NCBI RefSeq assembly: GCF_019969845.1
Contig: NZ_JAHXYR010000002.1
Span: 248,001-312,000 of the forward strand
Length of the DNA: 64,000 nt
Reading direction: 5' to 3'
Source of the DNA: Sphingobacterium sp. GVS05A
GTDB lineage: Bacteria; Bacteroidota; Bacteroidia; Sphingobacteriales; Sphingobacteriaceae
Shown here in pieces: positions 26,984-35,996 of this stretch. Position 1 is the first letter of the stretch; every line of letters starts with the position of its first letter. The notes beneath the pieces are model-generated. The model did no database searches. It was not told the DNA's origin and saw nothing but the letters and a program-made list of their open reading frames with translations. Position numbers and translations under genes: made by a program.

Positions 26984-28124
26984 AGATCAGATCATCCATC
27001 GTAGTAACCGGAATATCTTTTGCATTGATATCTTTTAAAGGTTCAGATTTTTTATAAGTGTAACCAACCTCAGCTTCCAAATCCCATAACATAGGAGCTA
27101 AGAAATTAAGACAGGTCGTAAATCCCTGTACTGTTGCTGAGAAATCACCCGTATCTTTTGAATTTTTTGCCTCATTTTCAATTTCAAAAGGCCCTTTGAA
27201 TCCACGTTCCTGAAGTAGATCAACAAAACCACGCCAATCCATGCTATCTGATCCACCAAATCCTGGAAGCATCGCTTCATAATGATGTCTATCCCAGTCA
27301 TGCCCCGGAATACTCACATTCGCTTTTTTTGCTAGTTCAGCATCAACATGTTGCATGGGATACATTCCACCCCAGTCTACACGAGCAGTTGTTTGCAGAT
27401 TTCGCGTAGTTTTCACATGTATACGCTGCAATCTACTGATATCAGTATTACGAATAATATCAATTGGGTTTGTATTTTGCCAAACATCATGTGAAGGATC
27501 GTAAATTTCACCATGTGCTTTACTAGGAACCATTGCATACATCAATTTACGTGCTGCCAAGACGGCAGGTAAGTTGTTGTAGGTAGAACTATACCTTGAA
27601 GAACGCCAGCCCTCCATAGGACAGTTTTCATATAGTATTGTTACCCCAAGACTCTCAGCGTAATTAACAATTGGTGCAAATACGCGTTTATACTCATCCA
27701 GGTTTTTTTGAAATCCATCTAGCTGATTTCCCAATTCGTGATTATAACCGACGAAAGTACCAACTTTGACATTATTCTCATCACCACCCAACAAATGGGC
27801 AATCCGGATCAATTTTAATAGGTGATTCTGGTTTTTCACACGCTGTTCGGGATCCCCTCCAATCATATTCTCAAAGGCTCCAAGTGAAAGCTTTAAATCG
27901 GCCTGATTAAACAATTCTAGCGTCTCTTTAGCTTTTACTGGTGTAAATCCCTCATAGTCTAAATGTGTAGCTGTATGGTCCTCGCGTGTACCATCTTTTC
28001 TGAAAACACAAAGGTCAATTCCACCGGCGCCAATTCTTTTTGTTGTTTGAATCAATTCTGGTAGTGACAATTTATCAAAGGCAGAACTCATCACCCATAC
28101 AGGGTTATTTAATTTTGTAGTCAT
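26982..28124 (-). CDS. TIM-barrel sugar isomerase/epimerase-like protein
   Basis: 380 residues of the xylose-isomerase-like TIM-barrel family (AP_endonuc_2). Conserved acidic and His positions expected to bind a divalent metal are seen in ILYENCPMEGW, YDPSHDVWQ, RIHVKTTR and GPFEIENEAKN. Members isomerise or epimerise sugars or related polyols, but sequence alone does not give the substrate. No sugar transporter or dehydrogenase is adjacent. No signal peptide, so cytosolic. Confidence 0.8.
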   Translation of the reverse strand: MTTKLNNPVWVMSSAFDKLSLPELIQTTKRIGAGGIDLCVFRKDGTREDHTATHLDYEGFTPVKAKETLELFNQADLKLSLGAFENMIGGDPEQRVKNQNHLLKLIRIAHLLGGDENNVKVGTFVGYNHELGNQLDGFQKNLDEYKRVFAPIVNYAESLGVTILYENCPMEGWRSSRYSSTYNNLPAVLAARKLMYAMVPSKAHGEIYDPSHDVWQNTNPIDIIRNTDISRLQRIHVKTTRNLQTTARVDWGGMYPMQHVDAELAKKANVSIPGHDWDRHHYEAMLPGFGGSDSMDWRGFVDLLQERGFKGPFEIENEAKNSKDTGDFSATVQGFTTCLNFLAPMLWDLEAEVGYTYKKSEPLKDINAKDIPVTTMDDLI

Positions 28125-28158
28125 AGCTTGTATAATTGTATTATATCGGTATTTAAAG

Positions 28159-28198
28159 ATACTAAAAAAGCCATCCGATTGGATGGCTTTTTTAGTAT
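28159..28198 (-). terminator. Terminator at the end of the dcw cluster (after ftsZ)
   Basis: 18-bp perfect arms (28159-28176, 28181-28198), 4-nt loop, with six As/Ts in the stem; 16 nt past the ftsZ stop on the minus strand. It could also work for the other strand, but no gene ends there. Confidence 0.9.
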
Positions 28199-28213
28199 TT
28201 TATGTCAATTCGA

Positions 28214-29914
28214 TTAATCTACATTGTCATGTAAAAATGAATTATTTGGTCGAATCTCGGTATTTCCATCCTCAAATGACAATGTAAAGCGAGAGACTTG
28301 TGACTGCGAAGAATGTGGTGTATCCTCCAATGACATTTGCTTTCTTTTGTAAGCTGGCTCATTTTCCAACTCATGAAGACCATTCGAAGATTTCAATTTC
28401 ATGCTTAGTTCTTTCAAGCGCAGGATACGCTCTTTTGTACGTACCAATTGATCCTCAAACGAAACCTGTTCTTCTTCTACCTGAGGAACTTCGATCTGCT
28501 CATTGGTTGTGCTAGAAGAAAACGTAGGTCTTTCATCATAGTCTGATGATGATGGAGCAGCATATGAATCAAATACTGTCGGCATTTGAAACTGAAAAAC
28601 AGAAGGTGAAGTTTTCAATTGAAAATCACTTTCAGCGAATGGAGTCTCCTCTTCATAAGCGCCATCAAACCCCAAATCATGACGTATTACTTGTGGTTCT
28701 TCAATCACTACTTGCTGTTGTTGCACAACATTTTTAGGAGAAGTAAATAAGTCAGACTGCAGATTATTCGGCGTCGATGTATTTGTTGAAGGAGCTGGTG
28801 TATCCACACGTTGAACCGGAGTGACAAAACTATTGGCAACTGGCGCTTCTTTTGGAGCCACCTGAGAAACAGGTTTAACAAAAGAATTTACCGGTTCAGG
28901 TGTCAAGGGCATAGATACCTTTGTATTTTCGCGCTCTTTATCACGTTCTTCTGAAGTCTGAAAACCTGTTGCGATAATTGTTACTGACAATTCATCTTCA
29001 AAGTTTTCGTCAATACAATTACCCCAGATCAAATCAGCAGACAAGCCTGCTTTTTCTTGAATATAATCTGTAATGATTGCAACTTCATCCATCGTTACCT
29101 CTTTTGTTCCAGAAGTAATATTTAATAAAATATAACGAGCTCCTTCGATCTCATTGTCTTTCAACAATGGAGAAGCCAGAGCACCTTCTACTGCACGTAA
29201 CGCACGATCTTCGCCTTCGGCAATCGCATTACCCATAATCGCTACACCACTATCATTCATAACTGTACGAACATCTTTAAAATCGACGTTTACATAACCA
29301 GGGATAGTGATAATTTCGGCGATACCTTTTGCTGCCGTCGTCAATATATCATCAGCTTTTGCGAAAGCTGCTGTCATCGTTAGATTTCCAAAGATTTCGC
29401 GCAAGCGATCGTTGGAGATAACAAGATAAGAGTCTACATATTTACGTAATTCCGAAAGTCCCTCTTCCGCTTGTGAGCGACGACGTTTACCTTCGAACGT
29501 AAATGGTGTGGTAATGATCGCAACAGTAAGAATACCCAATTCCTTAGCGGCCTTAGCCAAAACGGGGCTTGCTCCAGTACCTGTACCACCACCCATACCA
29601 GCAGTAATAAACAACATTTTGGTATTGGTGCCCAACATGCGTTTAATATCTTCAATACTTTCGATAGCGGAATTTTCACCTACATCAGGATCTGCTCCAG
29701 CACCCATACCTTCGGTTAGACTTATTCCCAATTGAACTTTATTTGGGATCGGGCTTAACTCCAATGCTTGCGCATCAGTATTACACACGATAAAATCTAC
29801 CCCACTAATTCCTTGTTTATACATGTGGTTTACGGCATTGCCGCCACCACCACCAACCCCAATAACCTTGATTATTGAAGATTGCTCTTTTAACATTTCA
29901 AACTGTATTGACAT
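28214..29914 (-). CDS. ftsZ: Cell division protein FtsZ with long C-terminal linker
   Basis: Tubulin-like GTPase that forms the division ring. 566 residues, much longer than E. coli FtsZ (383). GTPase core 1-320 has the GGGGGNAVNHM loop near residue 21 and the tubulin signature GGGTGTG at 108-114. A disordered linker (about 335-515) is rich in Pro/Thr/Ser/Gln. A segment resembling the conserved C-terminal peptide (EPAYKRKQM, about 519-527) is followed by some 39 more residues ending FLHDNVD. Last gene of the dcw cluster; DnaA-box-like sites lie in its upstream gap. Confidence 0.97.
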   Translation of the reverse strand: MSIQFEMLKEQSSIIKVIGVGGGGGNAVNHMYKQGISGVDFIVCNTDAQALELSPIPNKVQLGISLTEGMGAGADPDVGENSAIESIEDIKRMLGTNTKMLFITAGMGGGTGTGASPVLAKAAKELGILTVAIITTPFTFEGKRRRSQAEEGLSELRKYVDSYLVISNDRLREIFGNLTMTAAFAKADDILTTAAKGIAEIITIPGYVNVDFKDVRTVMNDSGVAIMGNAIAEGEDRALRAVEGALASPLLKDNEIEGARYILLNITSGTKEVTMDEVAIITDYIQEKAGLSADLIWGNCIDENFEDELSVTIIATGFQTSEERDKERENTKVSMPLTPEPVNSFVKPVSQVAPKEAPVANSFVTPVQRVDTPAPSTNTSTPNNLQSDLFTSPKNVVQQQQVVIEEPQVIRHDLGFDGAYEEETPFAESDFQLKTSPSVFQFQMPTVFDSYAAPSSSDYDERPTFSSSTTNEQIEVPQVEEEQVSFEDQLVRTKERILRLKELSMKLKSSNGLHELENEPAYKRKQMSLEDTPHSSQSQVSRFTLSFEDGNTEIRPNNSFLHDNVD

Positions 29915-30006
29915 AACTTATCCCTATTTAACTTATAATGAACACGATATCAAAATGAACCAAACCCACTATATGTAATGTAATAATAATATAATTTCAA
30001 CAAAAG

Positions 30007-30053
30007 TTTTCCACATTTGTGAAATTGTGGAAAACTTCAACCATTGTGGAAAA
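30007..30053. promoter_or_regulatory. Three DnaA-box-like sites (TTTTCCACA) between ftsA and ftsZ
   Basis: TTTTCCACA at 30007-30015 (plus) and its reverse complement at 30026-30034 and 30045-30053. Each has an extra CTT/AAG flank, so the shared 12-mer is AAGTTTTCCACA. All fit the general DnaA consensus TTWTNCACA. The first two form an inverted repeat; the last two are direct repeats 19 nt apart. The third ends one base before the ftsA stop codon. Role in ftsZ control is inference. Confidence 0.45.
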
Positions 30054-30054
30054 C

Positions 30055-31428
30055 TTACTTTTTATCTAAAAAACTTGCGTCATCAATTTCGTTACCATCC
30101 TTAATAAATCGTTTGAACCATGACAACAATCCTTGCTCTTTTTGCTGTTGTTCCGAAACTTCTTTCGTCGTCGTGGTCGCCTGCACTTTTTTAGCAGGAG
30201 CATGCACTTCTCTACGACTATCTTCCTCTTCTTCATGCGATTGAATCCCTTTGATCAACAAGCCAATACTTGTTGCGTATAATGGGCTTTTCAATTCTTC
30301 AAATAGCGGTTTCGGTAACACTTCATTCTTCGAAAGATACTCGTTAGGAAAACCTACACGACAATCTATTCCAGTTATGTACTCAACGAGTTGTACCAAA
30401 TGTTTCAATTGAGCTCCACCTCCTGTGATAACGATACCCCCTATCAGTTTATTTTCATAACCAGAAGATTTGATCTCGTAATACACGTGCTCGATAATCT
30501 CTTCCATTCTAGCTTGAATAATATAAGCTAAGTTTTTCACCGAAATTTCTTTCGGCTCACGACCTTTCAATCCCGGCACACAAATTACCTCATTTTCTTT
30601 ATTTTCATCTGCAAGAGCAGATCCAAATCGAGTTTTCAGCAATTCCGCCTGCGAACGCAATACAGAACAACCTTGGCGAATATCTTCAGTCACGATATTA
30701 CCGCCCAATGGGATTACAGCAGTATGACGAATAATTCCTTCATGGAAGATTGCAACATCTGTCGTTCCACCACCAATATCAACTAATACAACACCAGCAT
30801 TTTTTTCATCTTCATCCAATACAGCTTCCGAAGATGCCAAAGGCTCAAGGATCAGTTCAGCAACTTCCAGGTTGGAATTATCAATACATTTTTTAATATT
30901 TTTGATATCGGTAACTCTTCCCGAAATAATATGGAAATTTGCTTCTATACGACGTCCAGCCATGCCGATAGGTTCGCGGATACCCGGTTCATTATCTACC
31001 GTAAACTCTTGAGGTAAAACATGTATAATTTCTTCTCCTGGAGGCAGTACCAGTTTATACATATCTGAAATCAATCGTTCGATATCTCTTCGAATGATTT
31101 CATCATCACCATCTGTTTTGGTAAATATTCCACGGTGTTGGATGCTCTTAATGTGCTGACCAGCGATCCCCACATTGACAACCTTAATATCGACATTAGA
31201 TTGTGCTTCGGCAATTTCTACCGCCTCCAAAATACTTCCCACAGTTTTTTGGATATTGGCAACCACTCCCCTGCTCACACCAGCAGAGTCGGCTTTGCCC
31301 ACACCTAATAATTCGATTTTGTTCCCTGAGCTACGTCTCCCAACCGTAACACAAATTTTGGTAGTACCAATATCGAGTCCCACGATAATTGGATTCTCTC
31401 TTTCAATTTCTGCTGCCTTTGAGTTCAT
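30055..31428 (-). CDS. ftsA: Cell division protein FtsA
   Basis: Actin-like ATPase that tethers FtsZ to the membrane. 457 residues: N-terminal VGLDIGTTKICVTVG, 1C SHS2 region (AGQHIKSIQHRG), VVLVDIGGGTTDVAIF, and GGIVITGGGAQLKHL. After a Gln/Glu-rich spacer, GLLSWFKRFIKDG near residues 432-444 is the amphipathic membrane-targeting helix, followed by a short acidic end. It sits between ftsQ and ftsZ in the normal order. Confidence 0.96.
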   Translation of the reverse strand: MNSKAAEIERENPIIVGLDIGTTKICVTVGRRSSGNKIELLGVGKADSAGVSRGVVANIQKTVGSILEAVEIAEAQSNVDIKVVNVGIAGQHIKSIQHRGIFTKTDGDDEIIRRDIERLISDMYKLVLPPGEEIIHVLPQEFTVDNEPGIREPIGMAGRRIEANFHIISGRVTDIKNIKKCIDNSNLEVAELILEPLASSEAVLDEDEKNAGVVLVDIGGGTTDVAIFHEGIIRHTAVIPLGGNIVTEDIRQGCSVLRSQAELLKTRFGSALADENKENEVICVPGLKGREPKEISVKNLAYIIQARMEEIIEHVYYEIKSSGYENKLIGGIVITGGGAQLKHLVQLVEYITGIDCRVGFPNEYLSKNEVLPKPLFEELKSPLYATSIGLLIKGIQSHEEEEDSRREVHAPAKKVQATTTTKEVSEQQQKEQGLLSWFKRFIKDGNEIDDASFLDKK

Positions 31429-31453
31429 AATTTCCTGTATTGTTGCTGTATTA

Positions 31454-32290
31454 CTATAATGTATTATTTGCTATTTTTTTTGTTTGATCATCTGAAAAGC
31501 TCCAATTTCCTCGCTTTTCACAAATGATCTGTCCTCCGTATTTTACATTCACCACACCATAGGCATTGATACCTACTTTTGGCATGATCTGCGTATAAAA
31601 TGTTTTTAATAATTCAAATTTTTGTTCCAACGAATCGGCAGATCCAACAATCAATTGTTGTGTTCCAACACGGGGCACAAGTTCAATGTCATGGTCGGCA
31701 TTCACATAAATCTGTACAACCTGGTTACTCCACAATTCATCCTTTCCAATAAACTCCGCCACCTTCACCAAATCTTTCACCAAGGAAGTTGAGATTGTAT
31801 CCAATGCTTCGTTGTATCCTTCGGCTATATTGCCAGTTGCCACCATGATGTGCGGGATATACTTTAATGTAGTCGGTATCTTTAAACCTTTGGGATCAAC
31901 ATAGAACTCACGTCCATTTTTATTGATAATCCGCATGACCGCTTCGCGCTGATCTATATTAATCTTTACTGTACCATTCATATCGGCATGAATGCTTGCA
32001 TTCGATACATAAGGCAATTTTTTCAGTGTCTTCTCCACGCGCTGAAAAGGAATGCCATTGACCTTCTTCCCTACAAAACTTCCGTAGTTTTGCTCAATTA
32101 ATTTTGAAATATCTGCTTGATCAATAAAAGCCTCTGTCCCTTCGATGACTATTTTCACGTCCTTACAAAGTTGTTGTTCATCACGTTTGCCTACAATGTT
32201 CATGATCACAACAACTACAATAACCCCAATAAAAAATAGGGTAAAGTAGAGTACACGATTCCATTGTATGTCACGTAATTTTTTAAGCAT
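31454..32290 (-). CDS. ftsQ: Cell division protein FtsQ
   Basis: 278 residues with one N-terminal membrane helix (about 13-32) and a periplasmic POTRA/FtsQ region (VKIVIEGTEAFIDQADISKLI; LPYVSNASIHADMNGTVKINIDQREAVMRI). It joins FtsL/FtsB-type proteins in the divisome. Sequence is diverged, but domain order and position after murC and before ftsA make the call firm. The start overlaps the murC stop by 8 bp. Confidence 0.9.
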   Translation of the reverse strand: MLKKLRDIQWNRVLYFTLFFIGVIVVVVIMNIVGKRDEQQLCKDVKIVIEGTEAFIDQADISKLIEQNYGSFVGKKVNGIPFQRVEKTLKKLPYVSNASIHADMNGTVKINIDQREAVMRIINKNGREFYVDPKGLKIPTTLKYIPHIMVATGNIAEGYNEALDTISTSLVKDLVKVAEFIGKDELWSNQVVQIYVNADHDIELVPRVGTQQLIVGSADSLEQKFELLKTFYTQIMPKVGINAYGVVNVKYGGQIICEKRGNWSFSDDQTKKIANNTL

Positions 32291-33644
32291 GTTCTAAAAT
32301 CGCTTGTAATGGTTTTACCAATTTATCTATATCTCCTGCTCCTACAGTCACGATTAAATCCGGTTTTTCATTCCGTGCAAAATCTAATACTTCTTCGGCT
32401 GTAACAATCTGTTTATGCTGCGCTGTAATTTTATCCAACAACCAACTTGAGTTAACCCCTTCTATCGGAAGTTCCCGTGCTGGATATATTTCCATTAAGA
32501 GAAGATTATCCGCAGTAGATAATACCTCAGCAAACCCATCCACAAAATCTCTGGTACGCGTAAACAAATGTGGCTGAAATACAACATTTAGTTTCTTTGT
32601 TGGATACAATTTCCGCATTGAAGTCAAAAATGCCCGTAACTCTTCAGGATGGTGTGCATAATCGTCAATGTAAACCACCTCCGGCGTGCGGACAATATAT
32701 TCAAATCGTCTTTTGACGCCCTTAAATGTTGTCAAAGCAGTCTTAATTGCCTCGGTCGAAATTCCCAACAGACGTGCTACCGTAATTGCTGCAACAGCAT
32801 TTTCAACATTGTGAATCCCAGGAATACCCAAATGAATATCTTCAATTTTCCCATTGGCATCCTGGTAATCGAAAAAGAACTCTCCTTCTCTTACATGAAC
32901 ATTGGACGCATAAGCATCTGCCACTTCCTGGCCAGAATAACTAATCTGGCCCTTGAATTCCAGTCCTTTCCTTATTATACGTGTGCCACCATCAACGACC
33001 TTGTCCAAAAACAACTGGAAAGATTCAAGCAAATGGCTCTTATCACCGTAGATATCCAAATGATCTGCATCCGAAGAAGTTACGATCGCGATATTCGGAT
33101 GAAGTGTCAAAAATGAACGGTCAAATTCGTCAGCTTCAACCACTACGGTATTATTGTTTCCGTAAAGCACATTCGTATCGTAATTAGAGCTGATACCGCC
33201 TAAAAAAGCGGAACAATCGTATCCCGAATCTTTTAACAAATGTGCTACCATCGTTGAGGTAGTCGTTTTACCATGTGTTCCTGCTACCGCAATGGTAAAC
33301 CTGCTTTCACTAATGATACCGAGTACTTGTGACCTTTTATACAATACATGACCCTGAGATTCAAAAAATGCTTTAATCTTAGAATCCTTAGGAATCGCAG
33401 GTGTAAATATCACCAATGTAGCAGCTACAGGCTGATGGAAAATAGAATCAATAGAATTCACATCATCCTGATATGTGACCGAAATACCTTCTTTGACCAA
33501 TGTCTTGGTCAATTCGGTTTCCGTACGGTCATATCCATTCACCTCACAGCCCAAATGCTTAAAATAGCGTGCAAGGCCACTCATGCCGATGCCGCCAATT
33601 CCGATCAAGTAAACTTGTTTTATTGCATCTAGATTCATACTCAT
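32283..33644 (-). CDS. murC: UDP-N-acetylmuramate--L-alanine ligase
   Basis: Adds L-Ala to UDP-MurNAc, the first stem-peptide step. 453 residues, normal length. N-terminal VYLIGIGGIGMSGLARYF (UDP site), ATP loop GTHGKTTTSTMVAHLL, and Mur-ligase C-terminal domain with YIDDYAHHPEELRAFL, a MurC signature. A second ATG six bases in (33638) is equally possible. Tight spacing (3 bp to murG) supports one transcript. Confidence 0.97.
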   Translation of the reverse strand: MSMNLDAIKQVYLIGIGGIGMSGLARYFKHLGCEVNGYDRTETELTKTLVKEGISVTYQDDVNSIDSIFHQPVAATLVIFTPAIPKDSKIKAFFESQGHVLYKRSQVLGIISESRFTIAVAGTHGKTTTSTMVAHLLKDSGYDCSAFLGGISSNYDTNVLYGNNNTVVVEADEFDRSFLTLHPNIAIVTSSDADHLDIYGDKSHLLESFQLFLDKVVDGGTRIIRKGLEFKGQISYSGQEVADAYASNVHVREGEFFFDYQDANGKIEDIHLGIPGIHNVENAVAAITVARLLGISTEAIKTALTTFKGVKRRFEYIVRTPEVVYIDDYAHHPEELRAFLTSMRKLYPTKKLNVVFQPHLFTRTRDFVDGFAEVLSTADNLLLMEIYPARELPIEGVNSSWLLDKITAQHKQIVTAEEVLDFARNEKPDLIVTVGAGDIDKLVKPLQAILEHA

Positions 33645-33647
33645 TAT

Positions 33648-34751
33648 CTATTTCTTATTTGCCAATTTATACACTTGCTCTGCAATCTGAATATCAGCAT
33701 CCAGCTTACCAAGTATTTTTATATTTTCACTCAACTCTGCCACTTTATCCGGATTCCCGAATAAATCCAAGGCTGTTGGAATCAAAGTCTTTGCAGCATC
33801 TATATCTTTCACTAACAGTGCTGCATGTTTATTGACCAATGCCATTGCATTTTTAGTCTGATGATCTTCCGCAACATTTGGCGAAGGAACCAGAATAACG
33901 GGTTTCCCGATCACACACAGTTCTGAGATCGTACCTGCTCCTGCTCGGCTAATAATCAAATCAGCCGCAGCATAGGCATAATCCATTTTTTGAAGAAATG
34001 CCATCATCTTCACATTTGCCGGAAGTTTTCCTTCCAATTCCGTCCGAAGAGTGTCGATATAAAAGCTACCACATTGCCAAATCACCTGTACCTCTTCATT
34101 ACGCAGAGCATCCAAATAGGCAACGACGCTTTCATTCAATGTTCTAGCACCTAAACTTCCTCCTAGTACCAAGATTGTCTTCTTATGTTGATCCAATCCA
34201 AAGAACTCCAAAGCCTCAGCCTTTTTTCCCTCGATCGCAACAGACTCTCTTCGTATCGGATTTCCAGTCAACAACACTTTATCAGCTGGGAAGAATTGTT
34301 CCATCCCCTCGTAGGCTACGCAAATCTTTGCTGCTTTAGCACCGACTTTTTTATTTGTTACGCCCGCGTAAGAATTCTGCTCCTGAACAACTGTAGGAAT
34401 TCCCAGTTTATTCGCCATCATCAATAAAGGTCCCGAAGCAAAACCGCCAACACCTACTGCGACGTCGGGTTTAAAGTCCCGAATTATCTTTTTTGCCTTA
34501 CGAAGACTCTTCATTAATTTAAATGGTAATAGGATATTTTTCCAAAGCTGCTTTCTATTGATTCCCTGAATATCAAGTCCAACAATAGTGTAACCTGCAG
34601 CAGGCACCTTATCCATTTCCATCCGACCATTAGCACCTACAAATAAAATTTCATTTGCAGGATCCATCGTCTTCAACGCATTTGCAATTGAAATCGCCGG
34701 AAAGATATGTCCTCCGGTACCACCCCCACTTATTATTACTCGAATTGCCAT
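33648..34751 (-). CDS. murG: Lipid II synthase MurG (GlcNAc transferase)
   Basis: Transfers GlcNAc from UDP-GlcNAc to lipid I on the cytoplasmic face. About 367 residues from ATG 34751 (an upstream TTG at 34757 is less likely). Signatures: IISGGGTGGHIFPAISIA, GVGGFASGPLLMMA, LVLGGSLGARTLNESV and SRAGAGTISELCVIGKP, the donor-binding stretch. Lies between ftsW and murC, as in most dcw clusters. Confidence 0.97.
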   Translation of the reverse strand: MAIRVIISGGGTGGHIFPAISIANALKTMDPANEILFVGANGRMEMDKVPAAGYTIVGLDIQGINRKQLWKNILLPFKLMKSLRKAKKIIRDFKPDVAVGVGGFASGPLLMMANKLGIPTVVQEQNSYAGVTNKKVGAKAAKICVAYEGMEQFFPADKVLLTGNPIRRESVAIEGKKAEALEFFGLDQHKKTILVLGGSLGARTLNESVVAYLDALRNEEVQVIWQCGSFYIDTLRTELEGKLPANVKMMAFLQKMDYAYAAADLIISRAGAGTISELCVIGKPVILVPSPNVAEDHQTKNAMALVNKHAALLVKDIDAAKTLIPTALDLFGNPDKVAELSENIKILGKLDADIQIAEQVYKLANKK

Positions 34752-34765
34752 GCTCAATATATCGT

Positions 34766-35965
34766 TTAAGCTGGAATGGAGCCGATAACCACCTTTTTGG
34801 GCTTCGGTTTTTCATCCAACTGTTCTTTTCCTTTTAATTCCTCAATATTTCTACTCACGCTCAGAATAATTCCTAAGGCTACACTTGTAAACAAAATCGA
34901 AGTTCCTCCCATACTCACTAATGGTAATGGCACCCCAGTTACTGGTCCTAACCCTACTGCTACCGCCATGTTTGCTAGCGCCTGTATGGTAAGACTGAAA
35001 CCTAAACCAGCGGCCAAGAACGTCCCAAACGCCTTGGGACTCATCGTGACTATACGTATACATCGATACATAAAAGCCAAGTATAGAAATAGCAGGATCA
35101 CCCCACCGACGGTGCCATACTCCTCAATAATAATTGCATAAATAAAATCGGAATATGGATGTGGCAATACATTTCGCTGAACGCTATTTCCCGGACCTTT
35201 ACCAAAGAGTCCACCGGTAGCAATTGCGATCTTTGCGTTATTTGCCTGATAGTTCTTATCATCCTGGAATGAAACGGTTTTATCAACTTTTTCGGTATTA
35301 AAGAACGATTTTACCCGACTAATGTATGTTGTTTTACGTGGACCAAAAAAGATGACTAACATCAATAGAACTCCTCCACCACAGCAAACAATAGCAATCT
35401 GTTTAAACGATATCCGACCAATCAGCAGCAGCAATACACTAACACCAAATAACATGAGTGCTGTAGACAAATTCGCCAAGGCGATGAGAATAAACACCCC
35501 ACATACTGATCCCATGATTGGTAAGAATGACTTTTTCACATCCTTAATTTCTTCCTGCTTACGCGATAACATCCGTGCAAGAAAAACAATCAAAGAAAGC
35601 TTGGCTAAATCCGAAGTTTGAAAAGTCAAGCCGATACCCGGAATAGTCAACCAACGACTAGCTTCATTGACCTTACTTCCAAACAACAAGGTAAACAACA
35701 ATAGAGGGATTGTAATTCCCATCATGATCTTGGATATACCAGCGTAATAACGATAGTCCAATTTGTGAGAAAGGTACATCAAAATAAATCCCACTGCGAT
35801 GATAGAAAAATGTTTCAACAGATACATTTCTGTCCCCCTTCCCTCTTTATAGGCCAGGGTTCCGACCGAACTGTATACAGCCAAAAGTGACCATCCCGAT
35901 AAGATCATCACAATGATCCATATCCATCGATCACCTTTTAATTTAGACATTATGTTCTGTAGCAT
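34766..35965 (-). CDS. ftsW: SEDS peptidoglycan polymerase FtsW
   Basis: 399 residues with about ten membrane helices. SEDS signatures include LTFQTSDLAKLSLIVFLAR, the conserved GGLFGKGPGNSVQRNVLPHPYSD loop and GVPLPLVSMGGTSILFTSVALGI. It polymerises septal glycan from lipid II with the transpeptidase FtsI, encoded 4 kb upstream in the same cluster. A second ATG at 35950 (MSKLKGD) could be the true start. The FtsW rather than RodA assignment rests on cluster position. Confidence 0.95.
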   Translation of the reverse strand: MLQNIMSKLKGDRWIWIIVMILSGWSLLAVYSSVGTLAYKEGRGTEMYLLKHFSIIAVGFILMYLSHKLDYRYYAGISKIMMGITIPLLLFTLLFGSKVNEASRWLTIPGIGLTFQTSDLAKLSLIVFLARMLSRKQEEIKDVKKSFLPIMGSVCGVFILIALANLSTALMLFGVSVLLLLIGRISFKQIAIVCCGGGVLLMLVIFFGPRKTTYISRVKSFFNTEKVDKTVSFQDDKNYQANNAKIAIATGGLFGKGPGNSVQRNVLPHPYSDFIYAIIIEEYGTVGGVILLFLYLAFMYRCIRIVTMSPKAFGTFLAAGLGFSLTIQALANMAVAVGLGPVTGVPLPLVSMGGTSILFTSVALGIILSVSRNIEELKGKEQLDEKPKPKKVVIGSIPA

Positions 35966-35996
35966 ATCCTTCTCCCTTTATGGTTGTACCATTTAT

